Assembly (NCBI GenBank): GCA_002428485.1
Contig: DIWM01000013.1
Location: 1-64,000 of the forward strand
Direction of reading: 5' to 3'
Source of the DNA: Deltaproteobacteria bacterium UBA6106
GTDB lineage: Bacteria > Desulfobacterota > Syntrophorhabdia > Syntrophorhabdales > Syntrophorhabdaceae
Length of the DNA stretch: 64,000 bases
The first letter of the stretch is position 1, and each line of letters starts with the position of its first letter. Shown one piece after another: positions 1-8,548 of this stretch. The notes under the pieces are model-generated. The model ran no database searches, was not told the DNA's origin, and worked only from the letters and a program-made list of their open reading frames with translations. The translations under genes and the position numbers were made by a program.

Positions 1-295
1 TTTGCCTCCTTTTTCATTCTACCTGATAATAATGTATTGCTTGCCGGATAAAGCTACAAGATGTAAAAAGAATATACAGGTAATACAATTATACAGAAAG
101 AACACCATCTCCTTGTTGTTTTATATTTTAGTCATGTATATCATCGTATTACATTAACCATTTTCCTTGATAAAGTCAAGTGACATATACCATACCTTCC
201 CTTCGCACAGGCACACTTGGTCGCACATGTTATTATATGCCACAATTGAAGTATATTTGTCAAGTAAATTAATATGTTTCGATTATTATCTGATA
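1..295. other. Left-edge intergenic region with an RBS for an off-window gene
   Basis: No gene is supported here. On the minus strand an AGGAGGC Shine-Dalgarno sequence lies at bases 4-10, so a minus-strand gene very probably starts just left of the window. A minus-strand TTGACA (bases 266-271) and TATAAT (bases 233-239 region) are visible, but they are about 20 bp apart, which is wider than a standard sigma-70 promoter, so I do not call a promoter. Confidence 0.4.
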
Positions 296-2305
296 TTATT
301 GTTGAAGGATGGTATGTATGAATTCTTCCTCGCTGAGAATTTTTATCCCCAGCTTTTGTGCCTTCTCAAGCTTCGAGCCTACTTCTTCTCCTGCGACGAG
401 GTGGGTGACCTTTTGGCTGACGGCATTCGTCGTCTTTCCCCCCAGGTCCTCAATCTTTCGCCGCGCCTCGTCCCTGGACATGCTTTTTAATGAGCCAGTG
501 AAGAGGAAGAGGGTGCCGTAGAGCCCCCCTCTTCCTGTTGACCCGTACTCTATCGTGACGCCGCCTGCCAGTATCCTGTCAATAGTCTCCCTGTTCTTTA
601 TGTCTTTGAAAAACGATAGGATACTATTCGCGACCTCGGGACCTATCTCGGGTATCTTAATGAGCGTTTCCGTATCCGCCTTTGTCAAGGCATGGATATC
701 CCCGAAGCGCTCGGCGAGGAGTCCCGCGATGTGCTCGCCCACGTGCCGGATACCGAGCCCGTAGATGAACCTGCCGAGAGGCCGCCTCCGGGAGGCGTCG
801 ATGGCATCGATGATATTTTGGGCGGACCTGTCAGCCATCCTTTCAAGCCGGGCGAGGTCTTCTTTCTTCAGGTAGTAGAGGTCCGAGACATCCCTGATGA
901 CCTTTTTGTCGACGAGTTGTTCGACGAGCTTTGTGCCGAGCCCGTCGATATCCATCGCCCTCTTCGATGCGAAATGCTCGATGCTGCCTTTTATCTGTGC
1001 GGGGCAGTTGATGTTGACGCACCGCCTGATCGCCTCGCCGGGCAGACGCACGACGTCCTCGCCGCAGACCGGGCACTGTCCCGGCATCAAGAAGGGCCTC
1101 TCGCTTCTATCCCTTTTTTCTTTCACCACCCGCACGACCTCGGGGATCACGTCGCCTGCCCGTGAAACCATTACCGTATCGCCGATCATGATGCCCTTCC
1201 GCTGTATCTCGTCTTCATTATGGAGTGTCGCCCGTGAAACCTCGACACCGCCGATTTTCACAGGCTTGAGGATCGCCACGGGAGTCAGGGCGCCGGTTCT
1301 CCCCACGCTGACCTCAATGTCTTCAACGGTGGTGAGTTCCTCGTGGGCCTCGAACTTGAAGGCAATTGCCCACCGTGGTGATCTCGAGACGGTTCCCAAC
1401 CGTTCCTGGTAATCCAGCCTGTTTACCTTTATGACTGTACCGTCGATCTCGTAAGGGATCTTCTCCCTCATGTCCCGGATATGCTGGTAATGAGCAAGGG
1501 TATCGTTAATATCCTTGAATAGTTGTATAAAGGGATTTACGCGGAACCCCCATCGCCTGAGATGGTCGAGAAATTCCATATGCGTTTGAAAGCGGATATC
1601 CGAGACCCGCCCCGGCGCGTAGCAGAATATGTTCAGCTTTCTTTCTGCTGTTATCTTTGGGTCAAGCTGCCTCATGGATCCGCTTGCCGCGTTTCTGGGG
1701 TTTGCGAAGAGCGGTTCCCCGGTCTCTTCGCGTTTTTTGTTCAGCGCCTGGAACTCTTTCCTGCCCATGTAAACCTCGCCACGCACCTCAAGGTGTCCGG
1801 GCCGCGGGATATCAGACGTCTGAATGAGCCTCATGGGGATGGATTGTATGGTCCTGAGATTTTGGGTAATGTCCTCACCGACGAATCCGTCGCCGCGCGT
1901 AGATCCCTGCGTAAACTCCCCGTTGACGTAGACAAGCTCTACGGCAAGCCCGTCGATCTTTACTTCCATAACGTAGTCCACGGCTTCGACATTGAGGATC
2001 TTTTTGACGCGCCTGTCGAAATCTATGACCTCTCCGGCGGTCATAGCGTTTGCGAGGCTTAGCATGGGGACGGCATGGGAGACGGTGTTGAATCCCTCGA
2101 GCGGCTGGGCACCCACCCTCTGTGTGGGTGAATTGGGAGAGATGAGGCCAGGATGCCGGCCTTCGAGCCCTTGCAGTTCCCTCATGAGGGCGTCGTACTC
2201 GCCGTCGGAGATGACGGGGTCATCGAGGACATAATAGCGGTGGTTGTGGTACTCGATCTCCCGCCTGAGCTCCTCTATCCTTTTCTGGGCCTCGTTCCTG
2301 CTCAT
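296..2305 (-). CDS. ligA: NAD-dependent DNA ligase LigA
   Basis: Seals nicks in duplex DNA during replication and repair, using NAD+ as the adenylate donor. The 669 residues match the usual family length. The adenylation domain shows the KIDG motif with the nucleophilic lysine at about K116. A four-cysteine zinc finger lies at about 405-435 (CPVCGED, then CVNINCPAQ). Helix-hairpin-helix repeats follow, and a C-terminal BRCT domain starts at about 590 (FLFTGSLKSMSRDEARRKIE). It is an ordinary housekeeping gene, transcribed leftward and apparently alone. About 315 bp of hairpin-rich DNA separates it from the bactofilin genes upstream. Confidence 0.97.
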   Translation of the reverse strand: MSRNEAQKRIEELRREIEYHNHRYYVLDDPVISDGEYDALMRELQGLEGRHPGLISPNSPTQRVGAQPLEGFNTVSHAVPMLSLANAMTAGEVIDFDRRVKKILNVEAVDYVMEVKIDGLAVELVYVNGEFTQGSTRGDGFVGEDITQNLRTIQSIPMRLIQTSDIPRPGHLEVRGEVYMGRKEFQALNKKREETGEPLFANPRNAASGSMRQLDPKITAERKLNIFCYAPGRVSDIRFQTHMEFLDHLRRWGFRVNPFIQLFKDINDTLAHYQHIRDMREKIPYEIDGTVIKVNRLDYQERLGTVSRSPRWAIAFKFEAHEELTTVEDIEVSVGRTGALTPVAILKPVKIGGVEVSRATLHNEDEIQRKGIMIGDTVMVSRAGDVIPEVVRVVKEKRDRSERPFLMPGQCPVCGEDVVRLPGEAIRRCVNINCPAQIKGSIEHFASKRAMDIDGLGTKLVEQLVDKKVIRDVSDLYYLKKEDLARLERMADRSAQNIIDAIDASRRRPLGRFIYGLGIRHVGEHIAGLLAERFGDIHALTKADTETLIKIPEIGPEVANSILSFFKDIKNRETIDRILAGGVTIEYGSTGRGGLYGTLFLFTGSLKSMSRDEARRKIEDLGGKTTNAVSQKVTHLVAGEEVGSKLEKAQKLGIKILSEEEFIHTILQQ

Positions 2306-2339
2306 TTTTTCCTCAACCTCAACCTTTGTTTACGATAAG

Positions 2340-2600
2340 TATCGCATAGTTGGCAGGATAATTGTAGAGAAAACGGCATTTTCTCTCGCCCACTCCCTGC
2401 GGTCGTTCGAGATCGCAGGGGCGCAGAGGAAATCTTATATTTTTTGCCATGATTGCGAGAAAGATGCAATCATGGCAAACTATAAACGCCTTGCGGTACG
2501 GAGCATAATTTACTTCTGCCTTGGCACGGGCAAGAAGTGTGGACAAAATTACGAGAAAACTCAATTTTGCCCACAGGCATATTTGTCTTTCTCTGCGGGC
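2340..2600. repeat. Intergenic stretch with several inverted repeats
   Basis: The gap between ligA and the first bactofilin holds no convincing gene. It has a perfect 14-bp inverted repeat (2443-2456 with 2466-2479, arm TTTGCCATGATTGC), a 12-of-13 inverted repeat (2538-2550 with 2563-2575, arm TGTGGACAAAATT), a GAGAAAA/TTTTCTC pair near 2370-2390 and a CCCTGCG/CGCAGGG pair near 2394-2420. None is followed by a U-tract on the minus strand, so they are not standard terminators for the leftward genes. Confidence 0.7.
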
Positions 2601-2620
2601 TCTGCGAGAAACAAGGCTTT

Positions 2621-3205
2621 TTAGAGAAGTTCGCCGGGTTTTGGCTCTTCCCCTTTTGTCTCATTTGTGACGGCGGCTTCAGGTGCGCTTGCAGGTTCTT
2701 CAGGCTGAACCTTCTCTCTGGACTGCCTCTTTTTTTGTTCCTGGCGTGATTCAGGAAGAGGTTCCTGTTTTTCTTCGAAAGGTGAAGGTTCTTCGGCAGG
2801 CGCCGGTTGTTCTGTAATTGCCGAATCCGATATGACACCAGCTTCCCCTCTATCCATTGTGCAGGCGCCGTTAAAGACTGCCCCTCTCTCGATCATGATA
2901 TAGGGGGTCTTTATGTCGCCGGTATGTGTTGAGGTCTCCCTTAAGACTACCTGCTCTTCGGCGAAGACGTCTCCCGTAATCTCTCCGTGGGAAACCAAAG
3001 TTTTTGTATTAATCGTTGCCGTGGCCTTTGCAGTAGGTCCAACTACCAGGAGCCCTTCGGAGAAGATCTCCCCCTCGAAGATGCCCTTCAGCATGACAGA
3101 GGTCTTGAACCTGATGGTCCCTCTGATCTCGAGATCGTCAGCTATAACAGTTACGATATTTTCTTCTGCCGGTTCGTTAATGATCGGTATTCCATTCCCC
3201 ATCAC
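2621..3205 (-). CDS. Bactofilin-family protein with long charged C-terminal tail
   Basis: Polymer-forming cytoskeletal protein. The core at about 18-125 has the bactofilin beta-helix pattern of short hydrophobic strands separated by Gly turns (LEIRGTIRF, LKGIFEGEIFSEGLLVVG, SHGEITGDV). The last 65 residues or so are rich in Pro, Glu, Lys and Gln, probably a disordered anchor or interaction tail. The core is nearly identical over long stretches to the next gene upstream, so the two are tandem duplicates. The 43-bp gap suggests one leftward transcript. By family knowledge, bactofilins scaffold cell-wall enzymes; the exact role here is unknown. Confidence 0.85.
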   Translation of the reverse strand: MMGNGIPIINEPAEENIVTVIADDLEIRGTIRFKTSVMLKGIFEGEIFSEGLLVVGPTAKATATINTKTLVSHGEITGDVFAEEQVVLRETSTHTGDIKTPYIMIERGAVFNGACTMDRGEAGVISDSAITEQPAPAEEPSPFEEKQEPLPESRQEQKKRQSREKVQPEEPASAPEAAVTNETKGEEPKPGELL

Positions 3206-3248
3206 TCCCTCCTTTTTGTGGGCTTACAGATGTGGTGAGTTTTTATCG

Positions 3249-3626
3249 CTACTTTACCGTTATGTCCTTTGCCCTCATCGCACATGAGCCATTGAACACG
3301 GCGCCGTTTTCGATAATAATGTTCGGAGTGGTGACATCGCCGTTATGCAAAGAAGTATTTTTAAGGGTAACCTGGTCGGTTGCTGTGACATTGCCGGTAA
3401 TCTCGCCGTGGGAAATCAGGGTTTTTGTGCTGATGGTGGCGGTGACCTTTGCGGTAGGACCAACGACCAGCAGCCCTTCGGAGAAGATCTCCCCCTCGAA
3501 GATGCCCTTAAGCATGACAGAGGTCTTGAACTTGATGGTTCCTCTGATCTCGAGATCGTCGGCAACGACGGTAGTAATGTCCTTTTCCTCATATTCCGTA
3601 CTGCTGGTTTTCTTTTCCGGTATCAT
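3249..3626 (-). CDS. Bactofilin-family protein, short paralogue
   Basis: A 125-residue bactofilin that is essentially the beta-helix core without the charged tail of its neighbour. Shared stretches such as LKGIFEGEIFSEGLLVVGP and SHGEITG show a recent tandem duplication. It is the first gene of the two-gene leftward unit. An AAGGAG-type ribosome site (minus strand, about 3632-3638) lies just before the start. It may co-polymerise with its paralogue or with the third bactofilin beside the M23 peptidase; that is inference. Confidence 0.85.
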   Translation of the reverse strand: MIPEKKTSSTEYEEKDITTVVADDLEIRGTIKFKTSVMLKGIFEGEIFSEGLLVVGPTAKVTATISTKTLISHGEITGNVTATDQVTLKNTSLHNGDVTTPNIIIENGAVFNGSCAMRAKDITVK

Positions 3627-3765
3627 TTCCTTCTCCTTTTATTATGTATGATTTAGGTCATGCCTATGCATATTTTATTCTACTTAGAGAAACTTGCAAG
3701 ATATTTTTTTCACTTTTCACCATCGATGCACGAAAAGAATGCAAAAGAAATGCCATGTCAATAGA

Positions 3766-3842
3766 GCGAAAGGTAAAAGGTGAAAGGTAAAAGGATTTAA
3801 ACATTTTTTACATCTTACGCCTCACGACTTACGACTCACGGG
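3766..3842. repeat. Inverted heptad-repeat array
   Basis: Two arms of 7-bp-period repeats. The left arm is four units of the type GYRAAAG (3766-3793). The right arm is four units of the type TYACGMC (3815-3842). Reverse-complementing the right arm gives GTRAGNC-type units, partly matching the left arm. The centre is AT-rich (GATTTAAACATTTTTTA). The array sits between the two leftward bactofilin transcription units. Confidence 0.8.
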
Positions 3843-3906
3843 TGTTTGTATTTTGACTATTGTGGCCATAAACATGACATTATGAGGTTGACTTTTGTGA
3901 AAGCGG

Positions 3907-4335
3907 TTAAAATATAGAGATTGCCTTGAAGAGCTTCTTGACCTTGTTTTTGGCAGGTCCGTCCGATTCATCCTGTTCCGGCTCTTCCTGCCGGGCGTCC
4001 TGCGGCCTCTGCATCGAGGAACGTCCAATGAAAAAGGCGCCTTCGGAGATGATCAGCTTGAAGGTCTGGATATCGCCCTGCACCTTGCCGTCGGTATTTA
4101 TCTCAATGATCTCTTTCGCGTTGATGTTTCCTTCGATATTGCCGTCAACCATTATCTCGCGGGCCGCCACATCTCCTTTGATCTCGCCGGTTTTTCCTAT
4201 GATAAGGCCGTCTGCCCTGATAGTGCCCTCAAAGTTCCCGTCGATCCTGACAATTCCCTCTGTGGTGAGTTCGCCCTTTATTGTCACATCTTTGCTTATG
4301 AACGTTTCCAGCGATGAGTTTTTTTTATGGAACAT
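3907..4335 (-). CDS. Bactofilin coupled to the M23 peptidase gene
   Basis: A 142-residue bactofilin beginning MFHKKNSSLETF. I chose this start, not one 18 codons earlier, because its ATG shares one base with the peptidase stop codon (TAATG), a classic coupling overlap, and a GAAAGAG ribosome site precedes it. The beta-helix core (about 12-115) has turns such as RIDGNFEGTIRADG and MVDGNIEGNINAKE. A charged tail follows, ending KKLFKAISIF. It is clearly more distant from the other two bactofilins than they are from each other. In other bacteria bactofilin-M23 pairs control local wall remodelling and cell shape; the same role is likely here. Confidence 0.88.
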   Translation of the reverse strand: MFHKKNSSLETFISKDVTIKGELTTEGIVRIDGNFEGTIRADGLIIGKTGEIKGDVAAREIMVDGNIEGNINAKEIIEINTDGKVQGDIQTFKLIISEGAFFIGRSSMQRPQDARQEEPEQDESDGPAKNKVKKLFKAISIF

Positions 4336-5171
4336 TATCGCATCTCTTTCAGATAAAGGCCCGGATTGATCTGCCTGCCGTCTTTCCATACTTCGTAGTG
4401 AAGGTGCGGCCCCGTTGTTATTCCCGTGGAGCCGGAGCTTGCGATGAGTTCTCCTTTTTTTACCTTCTGACCGACAGAAGCATGGTTTTTCTTGTTGTGG
4501 GCGTAAGCGGTACTGAACCCATGGCCGTGCTCCACAACAATAATGTAGCCGCTGTCGTTTGTCCAGCCCGAGAAGCTGATTATGCCGGGGGCTGTCGCGT
4601 GTATCGGGGTACCGGCGGGCGCCCGTATGTCGATCCCCGAGTGCATGCTCTTTTCGCCGGTCACCGGGTGTAGCCTTTCACCGAAATATGAGCTTATAGT
4701 TCCCTGGACAGGCCATCCGGAGGGGGTTGCGAGATAGAGATCTTTTTGTTCCGCAATATATTTTCTGATGGAATAGACGGACTGGACGGTTTCGTTGATC
4801 TGTTTCTTCAGGGATTCGATATCGGGCGAACCTGTATCCTTAAAATCGACAGACTTGAGGATGGTGTTCCTCGATTTCAGGGAGAGGAGCTTTGTGAGCT
4901 CTGTATCGGCCTTTTTCAGCGACGAGATGGTTGCTTTCAGGTTATCAAATTCTTTCGCGAGGTAGGAAAGCTTTTTTTTCATTGCGTAATATTCTATTGT
5001 GTCGACACCGATAGATGTTAAATAACCCGCCCCTGTCAGGCAAAGGAAGCCGCAGGCCAGCAGCGTTACGAAAGACACCCTGACCCGGAAGGGCTGAGAC
5101 TTCGAGTGGGGGACGATAAGGATGGTAATAGGGGTAAAGCATTTTTTCAGGAAGGGTTTTACATTGCGCAT
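4335..5171 (-). CDS. Membrane-anchored M23 (LytM-type) peptidase
   Basis: Predicted murein endopeptidase. It has one membrane segment at about 31-55 (VSFVTLLACGFLCLTGAGYL), a coiled coil at about 62-142 and a C-terminal M23 domain. The zinc ligands look intact: HSGID gives H177 and D181, and HLHYEV gives H256 and H258. The protein should therefore be active in the periplasm, anchored through its N-terminus. It is translationally coupled to a bactofilin, which fits the known partnership in which the bactofilin positions the peptidase. Its promoter appears to be the sigma-70-like site just upstream. Confidence 0.92.
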   Translation of the reverse strand: MRNVKPFLKKCFTPITILIVPHSKSQPFRVRVSFVTLLACGFLCLTGAGYLTSIGVDTIEYYAMKKKLSYLAKEFDNLKATISSLKKADTELTKLLSLKSRNTILKSVDFKDTGSPDIESLKKQINETVQSVYSIRKYIAEQKDLYLATPSGWPVQGTISSYFGERLHPVTGEKSMHSGIDIRAPAGTPIHATAPGIISFSGWTNDSGYIIVVEHGHGFSTAYAHNKKNHASVGQKVKKGELIASSGSTGITTGPHLHYEVWKDGRQINPGLYLKEMR

Positions 5172-5194
5172 CTAAAATCCTTTTGATAACGGAA

Positions 5195-5223
5195 AATATA
5201 TAATGGACAAATTATATTTTCAA
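5195..5223 (-). promoter_or_regulatory. Candidate sigma-70 promoter for the M23-bactofilin pair
   Basis: Minus strand TTGAAA (5218-5223), a 17-bp spacer, then TATATT (5195-5200), about 24 bp before the peptidase ATG. Spacing is ideal and both hexamers match consensus at four or more positions, but the region is AT-rich, so chance matches are possible. Confidence 0.45.
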
Positions 5224-5315
5224 GTATTATGATAATCTTTTGCAATAATAATATCCATGGAACGATTTTTGCTTACTAAAAGAGAAAATATACTTATAAT
5301 AATACCATATCGGGG

Positions 5316-5549
5316 ATGAAGAATAATATGAAAAAAATATGGATAGTATTTATTGCCCTCGCACTCCACGTGCCGTTGAGTATCTATGGCGGGGAGATAG
5401 AGGTGAAGAGGGACAAAGAGGCGACAACGTACTCGATCGGTTCGTCCCAGGAAAGAAAGGATGGAACCACAGAAGAAGAAAAAGACAAGGAAAAGGCCTG
5501 GGATATGCTCAGGAATTCGAATATAATCATCGACAAAAGAAAAAAATAG
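5316..5549 (+). CDS. Small exported protein, unknown function
   Basis: I do not recognise this 77-residue protein. The N-terminus (MKNNMKKIWIVFIALALHV) is a typical signal peptide with likely cleavage after SIYG. The mature part, about 50 residues, is highly charged with no cysteine. Translation may begin at the first ATG or at the second, four codons later. It ends 12 bp before the response-regulator gene and is probably co-transcribed with it, possibly from a TATAAT at 5295-5300. That pairing suggests an envelope-linked role, but this is inference. Confidence 0.6.
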   Translation: MKNNMKKIWIVFIALALHVPLSIYGGEIEVKRDKEATTYSIGSSQERKDGTTEEEKDKEKAWDMLRNSNIIIDKRKK

Positions 5550-5561
5550 CAAAGAGGCAAG

Positions 5562-7001
5562 ATGGAAAAGGGCAGGATAATCATCGTAGAAGACGAAGAA
5601 GATATACTCATGATGCTGAGCGAATTCCTGAGGGGCAACGGCTATGCCGTCGACCCTTTCAATGACAGCAAGAAAGCCCTCATCGCCCTGAAGAACAACA
5701 ATTACCAGATCATGATTACCGACCTTATGATGCCGAAGATCGACGGCCTTCAGCTGATAAATTTTATTCAAAAGGAATATCTCGATACCCTGGGGATTGT
5801 CATAACCGGGTACGGAAGCCTTGAAACGGCTATCGGTGTTATGAGGTGCGGGGCATTTGACTATGTATTGAAACCCTTCAAGTTCGAGGAGGTGCTCGCG
5901 ACGGTAGATTCCGCGATGTACTATTTCAATCTCATTAAGGCTGATAATATCCCCAAGGGGCTGCGGTTAAAGTCCAACCTGCTGAGGAGGTACGCGGAGA
6001 ACAAGATCGTACGCGAAAATACGATACTGAGAAGCTGTCTTAAAGACAAGTATAAGTTTGAAAATATTATCGGCAACAGCTTTCCCATGCAGAAAGTATT
6101 CGAGCTCATAGAAAAGGTTGCAGACACGAATGCTACCGCGCTTGTTACAGGAGAAAGCGGTGTGGGGAAGGAGCTTGTTGCGAGGGCGATCCATTTCAAT
6201 TCATCGCGGCGCGACAGCCCCCTTGTCGTGGTGAACTGCGGCGCCATACCCGAGACATTGCTCGAGAGCGAGCTCTTTGGATATGAAAAAGGGGCCTTTA
6301 CGGGTGCTGCCAATACAAGACTGGGAAGATTCGAGATTGCAAACGGCGGTTCTATCTTTCTTGACGAGATCGGCGATATGAGCGTAAATCTGCAGGTAAA
6401 GCTTCTCCGCGTTCTCCAGGAGAGGTCCTTTGAACGCATCGGAGGATCGAAGACAATAACGGTGGATCTGAGGATAATCGCTGCCACGAACCGGTCCCTC
6501 GAGGATCTTGTGAAACAGGGAAAATTCCGGGAAGACCTCTACTACCGGCTCAACGTAGTGCCCATCCACATACCGCCGCTGCGGGAGAGAAGGCAGGACA
6601 TACCGTTATTGCTGAATTATTTTCTTGAGCGGTCAAACCGGCTGAATAATGCCAATATCGAAGGTTTTACAGAAGAGGCGATCAAAACGCTTCTTGATTA
6701 CCAATATCCCGGCAACGTGAGGGAGCTGCAGAACATTGTTGAAAGGATGGCGGTTCTTAAGAGAAATGGCTATATCGATCTCGAAGATCTGCCTGAAAAA
6801 CTTTACGCCAATGAGGGCGTGGGAGAAACGGCCCCGCTCAATATGGAAAGAGGGTACGACACGCTTGTCTCAGAGTTCGAAAAGACCCTGATCGCGAAGG
6901 CGCTCCAGGAAACACAGGGCGTGAAAAGCAAGGCAGCCCAGGTATTAAGCATCAACAGGACCACGTTGATCGAGAAGATGAAGCGCCTCGGCATCGACTG
7001 A
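5562..7001 (+). CDS. Sigma-54-dependent response regulator (NtrC family)
   Basis: Enhancer-binding activator of RpoN-dependent promoters. Receiver domain at about 1-120 with phospho-acceptor D54 (MITDLMMP) and the conserved Lys in VLKPF. AAA+ domain at about 170-400 with Walker A GESGVGKE (197-204) and the sigma-54 contact loop GAFTGA (244-249). A Fis-type helix-turn-helix closes the C-terminus (KSKAAQVLSINRTTL). All key residues are intact. No kinase is adjacent: the next kinase gene lies beyond a 450-bp repeat-filled gap and precedes its own regulator. Target genes cannot be inferred; a link to the flagellar system is only positional. Confidence 0.93.
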   Translation: MEKGRIIIVEDEEDILMMLSEFLRGNGYAVDPFNDSKKALIALKNNNYQIMITDLMMPKIDGLQLINFIQKEYLDTLGIVITGYGSLETAIGVMRCGAFDYVLKPFKFEEVLATVDSAMYYFNLIKADNIPKGLRLKSNLLRRYAENKIVRENTILRSCLKDKYKFENIIGNSFPMQKVFELIEKVADTNATALVTGESGVGKELVARAIHFNSSRRDSPLVVVNCGAIPETLLESELFGYEKGAFTGAANTRLGRFEIANGGSIFLDEIGDMSVNLQVKLLRVLQERSFERIGGSKTITVDLRIIAATNRSLEDLVKQGKFREDLYYRLNVVPIHIPPLRERRQDIPLLLNYFLERSNRLNNANIEGFTEEAIKTLLDYQYPGNVRELQNIVERMAVLKRNGYIDLEDLPEKLYANEGVGETAPLNMERGYDTLVSEFEKTLIAKALQETQGVKSKAAQVLSINRTTLIEKMKRLGID

Positions 7002-7095
7002 CACCCTTCTGTCAAATTAATGACAACCTCGCAAAGAAAGTTCATGGAAAAATCAAGCACGTAAGGTTTCATTCTGACGAAGGAAGAACAATTCT

Positions 7096-7426
7096 AAGCA
7101 CCAAATCCGAAACAATATCTAAATCCTAAGCACGAAGCACGAGACAATATCGAAATTCAAATATCAAATGCTCAAAACGAGTTCGTATCGCTTACGTTTT
7201 AAATCCGGATGATTCCCCGCAGCTTGCTGCGGGGTAACACTGTTCCCTCTCCCCCCCGCGGGAGAGGGTAGGGTGAGGGGGCATTATCATGTCGTTTCTA
7301 TCCTCTGATACCCCGCTGCTTGCGGCGGGGTAGTTCATTTTTGAACATTCGAATTTGTTTAGGATTTCGAAATTAGTATTTCGTGCTTGGCCTTGCCATG
7401 AGCCATGAGCCATGAGCCTTTTGTCG
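7096..7426. repeat. Composite intergenic repeat: heptad arms around GC-rich hairpins
   Basis: Left arm: twelve consecutive 7-bp units (7096-7179), A-rich, with units such as CACGAAG and CACGAGA. Right arm: twelve units (7343-7426), including the same motifs inverted (ATTTCGT, GCTTGGC) and ending in TGAGCCA repeated. Between the arms are two stem-loops with CCCCGC-type stems (7215-7234, 9-bp perfect stem; 7309-7332) flanking a third element (7244-7282) with CCCTCTCCC/GGGAGAGGG followed by a GGGTGAGGGGG motif. It looks like elements nested inside one another. No gene is supported in this 450-bp gap. Confidence 0.8.
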
Positions 7427-7429
7427 CTT

Positions 7430-7446
7430 TGGTATACAACTTGCAA
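7430..7446 (+). promoter_or_regulatory. Sigma-54 promoter of the kinase/FlrC/flgB operon
   Basis: TGGTATA-N4-TTGCA with exact -24/-12 spacing (GG at 7431-7432, GC at 7443-7444). The upstream heptad array ends three bases before it. The predicted start of transcription falls on or next to the kinase ATG. Confidence 0.75.
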
Positions 7447-7456
7447 TTAAAAAGGC

Positions 7457-8548
7457 ATGCCTGTTCCTGATGTAAAACTTCTGGAAAATGCCTTTAACGA
7501 ATTTTCGAGGGCCTCTGATTCAATAATCAGCTACTACGGGATGTTGGAAAGCAGGATACGGCAGCTTACAAAAGAGGTGGAGACAAAGAACGCTGAGCTC
7601 GAAAGGGCGGGCGAGTACCTCAATAACATCCTGAATTCATTGCCTGTAGGTGTTGTAGTGCTCGATAAAAGATCGGTTGCGTTCCAGAACAGGAATGCGG
7701 CAAAACTGACCGCCGGGGGCATCGTTTCGCACCTCAATGTGGACGGGGAGAAGACCGGCGAGATCAAAAACGGCAAGGAATGCTTCAGGTGGAGAAAAGA
7801 AAGATTGACCAATGGCTTTGAGGGCAAAGAGGTCATTGTCATCGAAGATGTAACGGAAGTCGAAAAGATGAAAGAGAGGAGCGAGAGGGACGAACGCCTG
7901 AGGGCAATGGGAGAGATGGCGGCGAGGATCGCCCATGAGATCAAGAACCCCCTGGGAAGCATGGAACTGTTCCTTTCTATGATCCAGGAAGGCAGGTTGC
8001 GGGCAAAGGAGAAAAAGTATGTTGACTATGTCCTGTTTGGTTTAAAAACGATCGACAGGATCATCAATAATATACTCTCCTACACGCGCCCCAAAACGCT
8101 TGTCCTGAAGGAAGAGAAACTTTTTCAGATCGTCAGCGATACCCTCGATTTTATGAGTGTTTCCATCATGGGCAGGGAGATAGAAGTGGAGTTCAACGCC
8201 GCTTACCAGGAGCCGTCATTATTTGACCCCGATCTTATAAAGCTTGTCATTATGAATCTTATCAGCAATGCGATAGATGCCGTCGGTGAGAAAGGGACCA
8301 TCAGGATAGAGGTAAAGGAAGAAGGAGGATACGCCCTTCTCGTTGTCAGCGACAACGGCGTCGGGATGCCGGAGGATGTGAGGCGCAATATCTTCAATCC
8401 TTTTTTCACCATGAAGGATAAAGGGGTCGGTCTTGGATTGTTTATCGTATACAATATCGTTCAGGCGCACGGTGGTTTCATCGAGGCAGAGTCTGCAGCA
8501 GGGTCCGGTTCATCTTTTTTTATGTATATTCCTAAGGATAGACAATGA
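7457..8548 (+). CDS. Cytoplasmic PAS-type sensor histidine kinase (FlrB/FleS/FlgS-like)
   Basis: Phosphodonor for the regulator encoded immediately downstream (ATGA overlap). It has no membrane segment. A coiled coil (about 30-55) precedes a small PAS-like domain (about 57-135). The HisKA box is ARIAHEIKNPLG with H160. The ATPase domain shows the N box (NLISNAIDA), G1 (DNGVGM) and G2 (GVGLGLF). Context identifies it as the flagellar checkpoint kinase that senses assembly of the export apparatus or basal body. There is no spaced Shine-Dalgarno: AAAAAGG touches the ATG, and the sigma-54 promoter implies a near-leaderless mRNA. The next Met (residue 29) is an alternative start. Confidence 0.9.
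   Translation: MPVPDVKLLENAFNEFSRASDSIISYYGMLESRIRQLTKEVETKNAELERAGEYLNNILNSLPVGVVVLDKRSVAFQNRNAAKLTAGGIVSHLNVDGEKTGEIKNGKECFRWRKERLTNGFEGKEVIVIEDVTEVEKMKERSERDERLRAMGEMAARIAHEIKNPLGSMELFLSMIQEGRLRAKEKKYVDYVLFGLKTIDRIINNILSYTRPKTLVLKEEKLFQIVSDTLDFMSVSIMGREIEVEFNAAYQEPSLFDPDLIKLVIMNLISNAIDAVGEKGTIRIEVKEEGGYALLVVSDNGVGMPEDVRRNIFNPFFTMKDKGVGLGLFIVYNIVQAHGGFIEAESAAGSGSSFFMYIPKDRQ

Noticed and set aside
167..2338. Several plus-strand frames across ligA
   Set aside because: They lie antisense to a complete, well-conserved ligase and have no protein-like features.
2244..2624. Open frames on both strands in the ligA-bactofilin gap
   Set aside because: They span several inverted repeats and have no ribosome site or recognisable motif; better explained as non-coding DNA.
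7215..7332. Rho-independent terminators in the gap after the first response regulator
   Set aside because: The stems are strong but no U-tract follows; they form part of the nested repeats.
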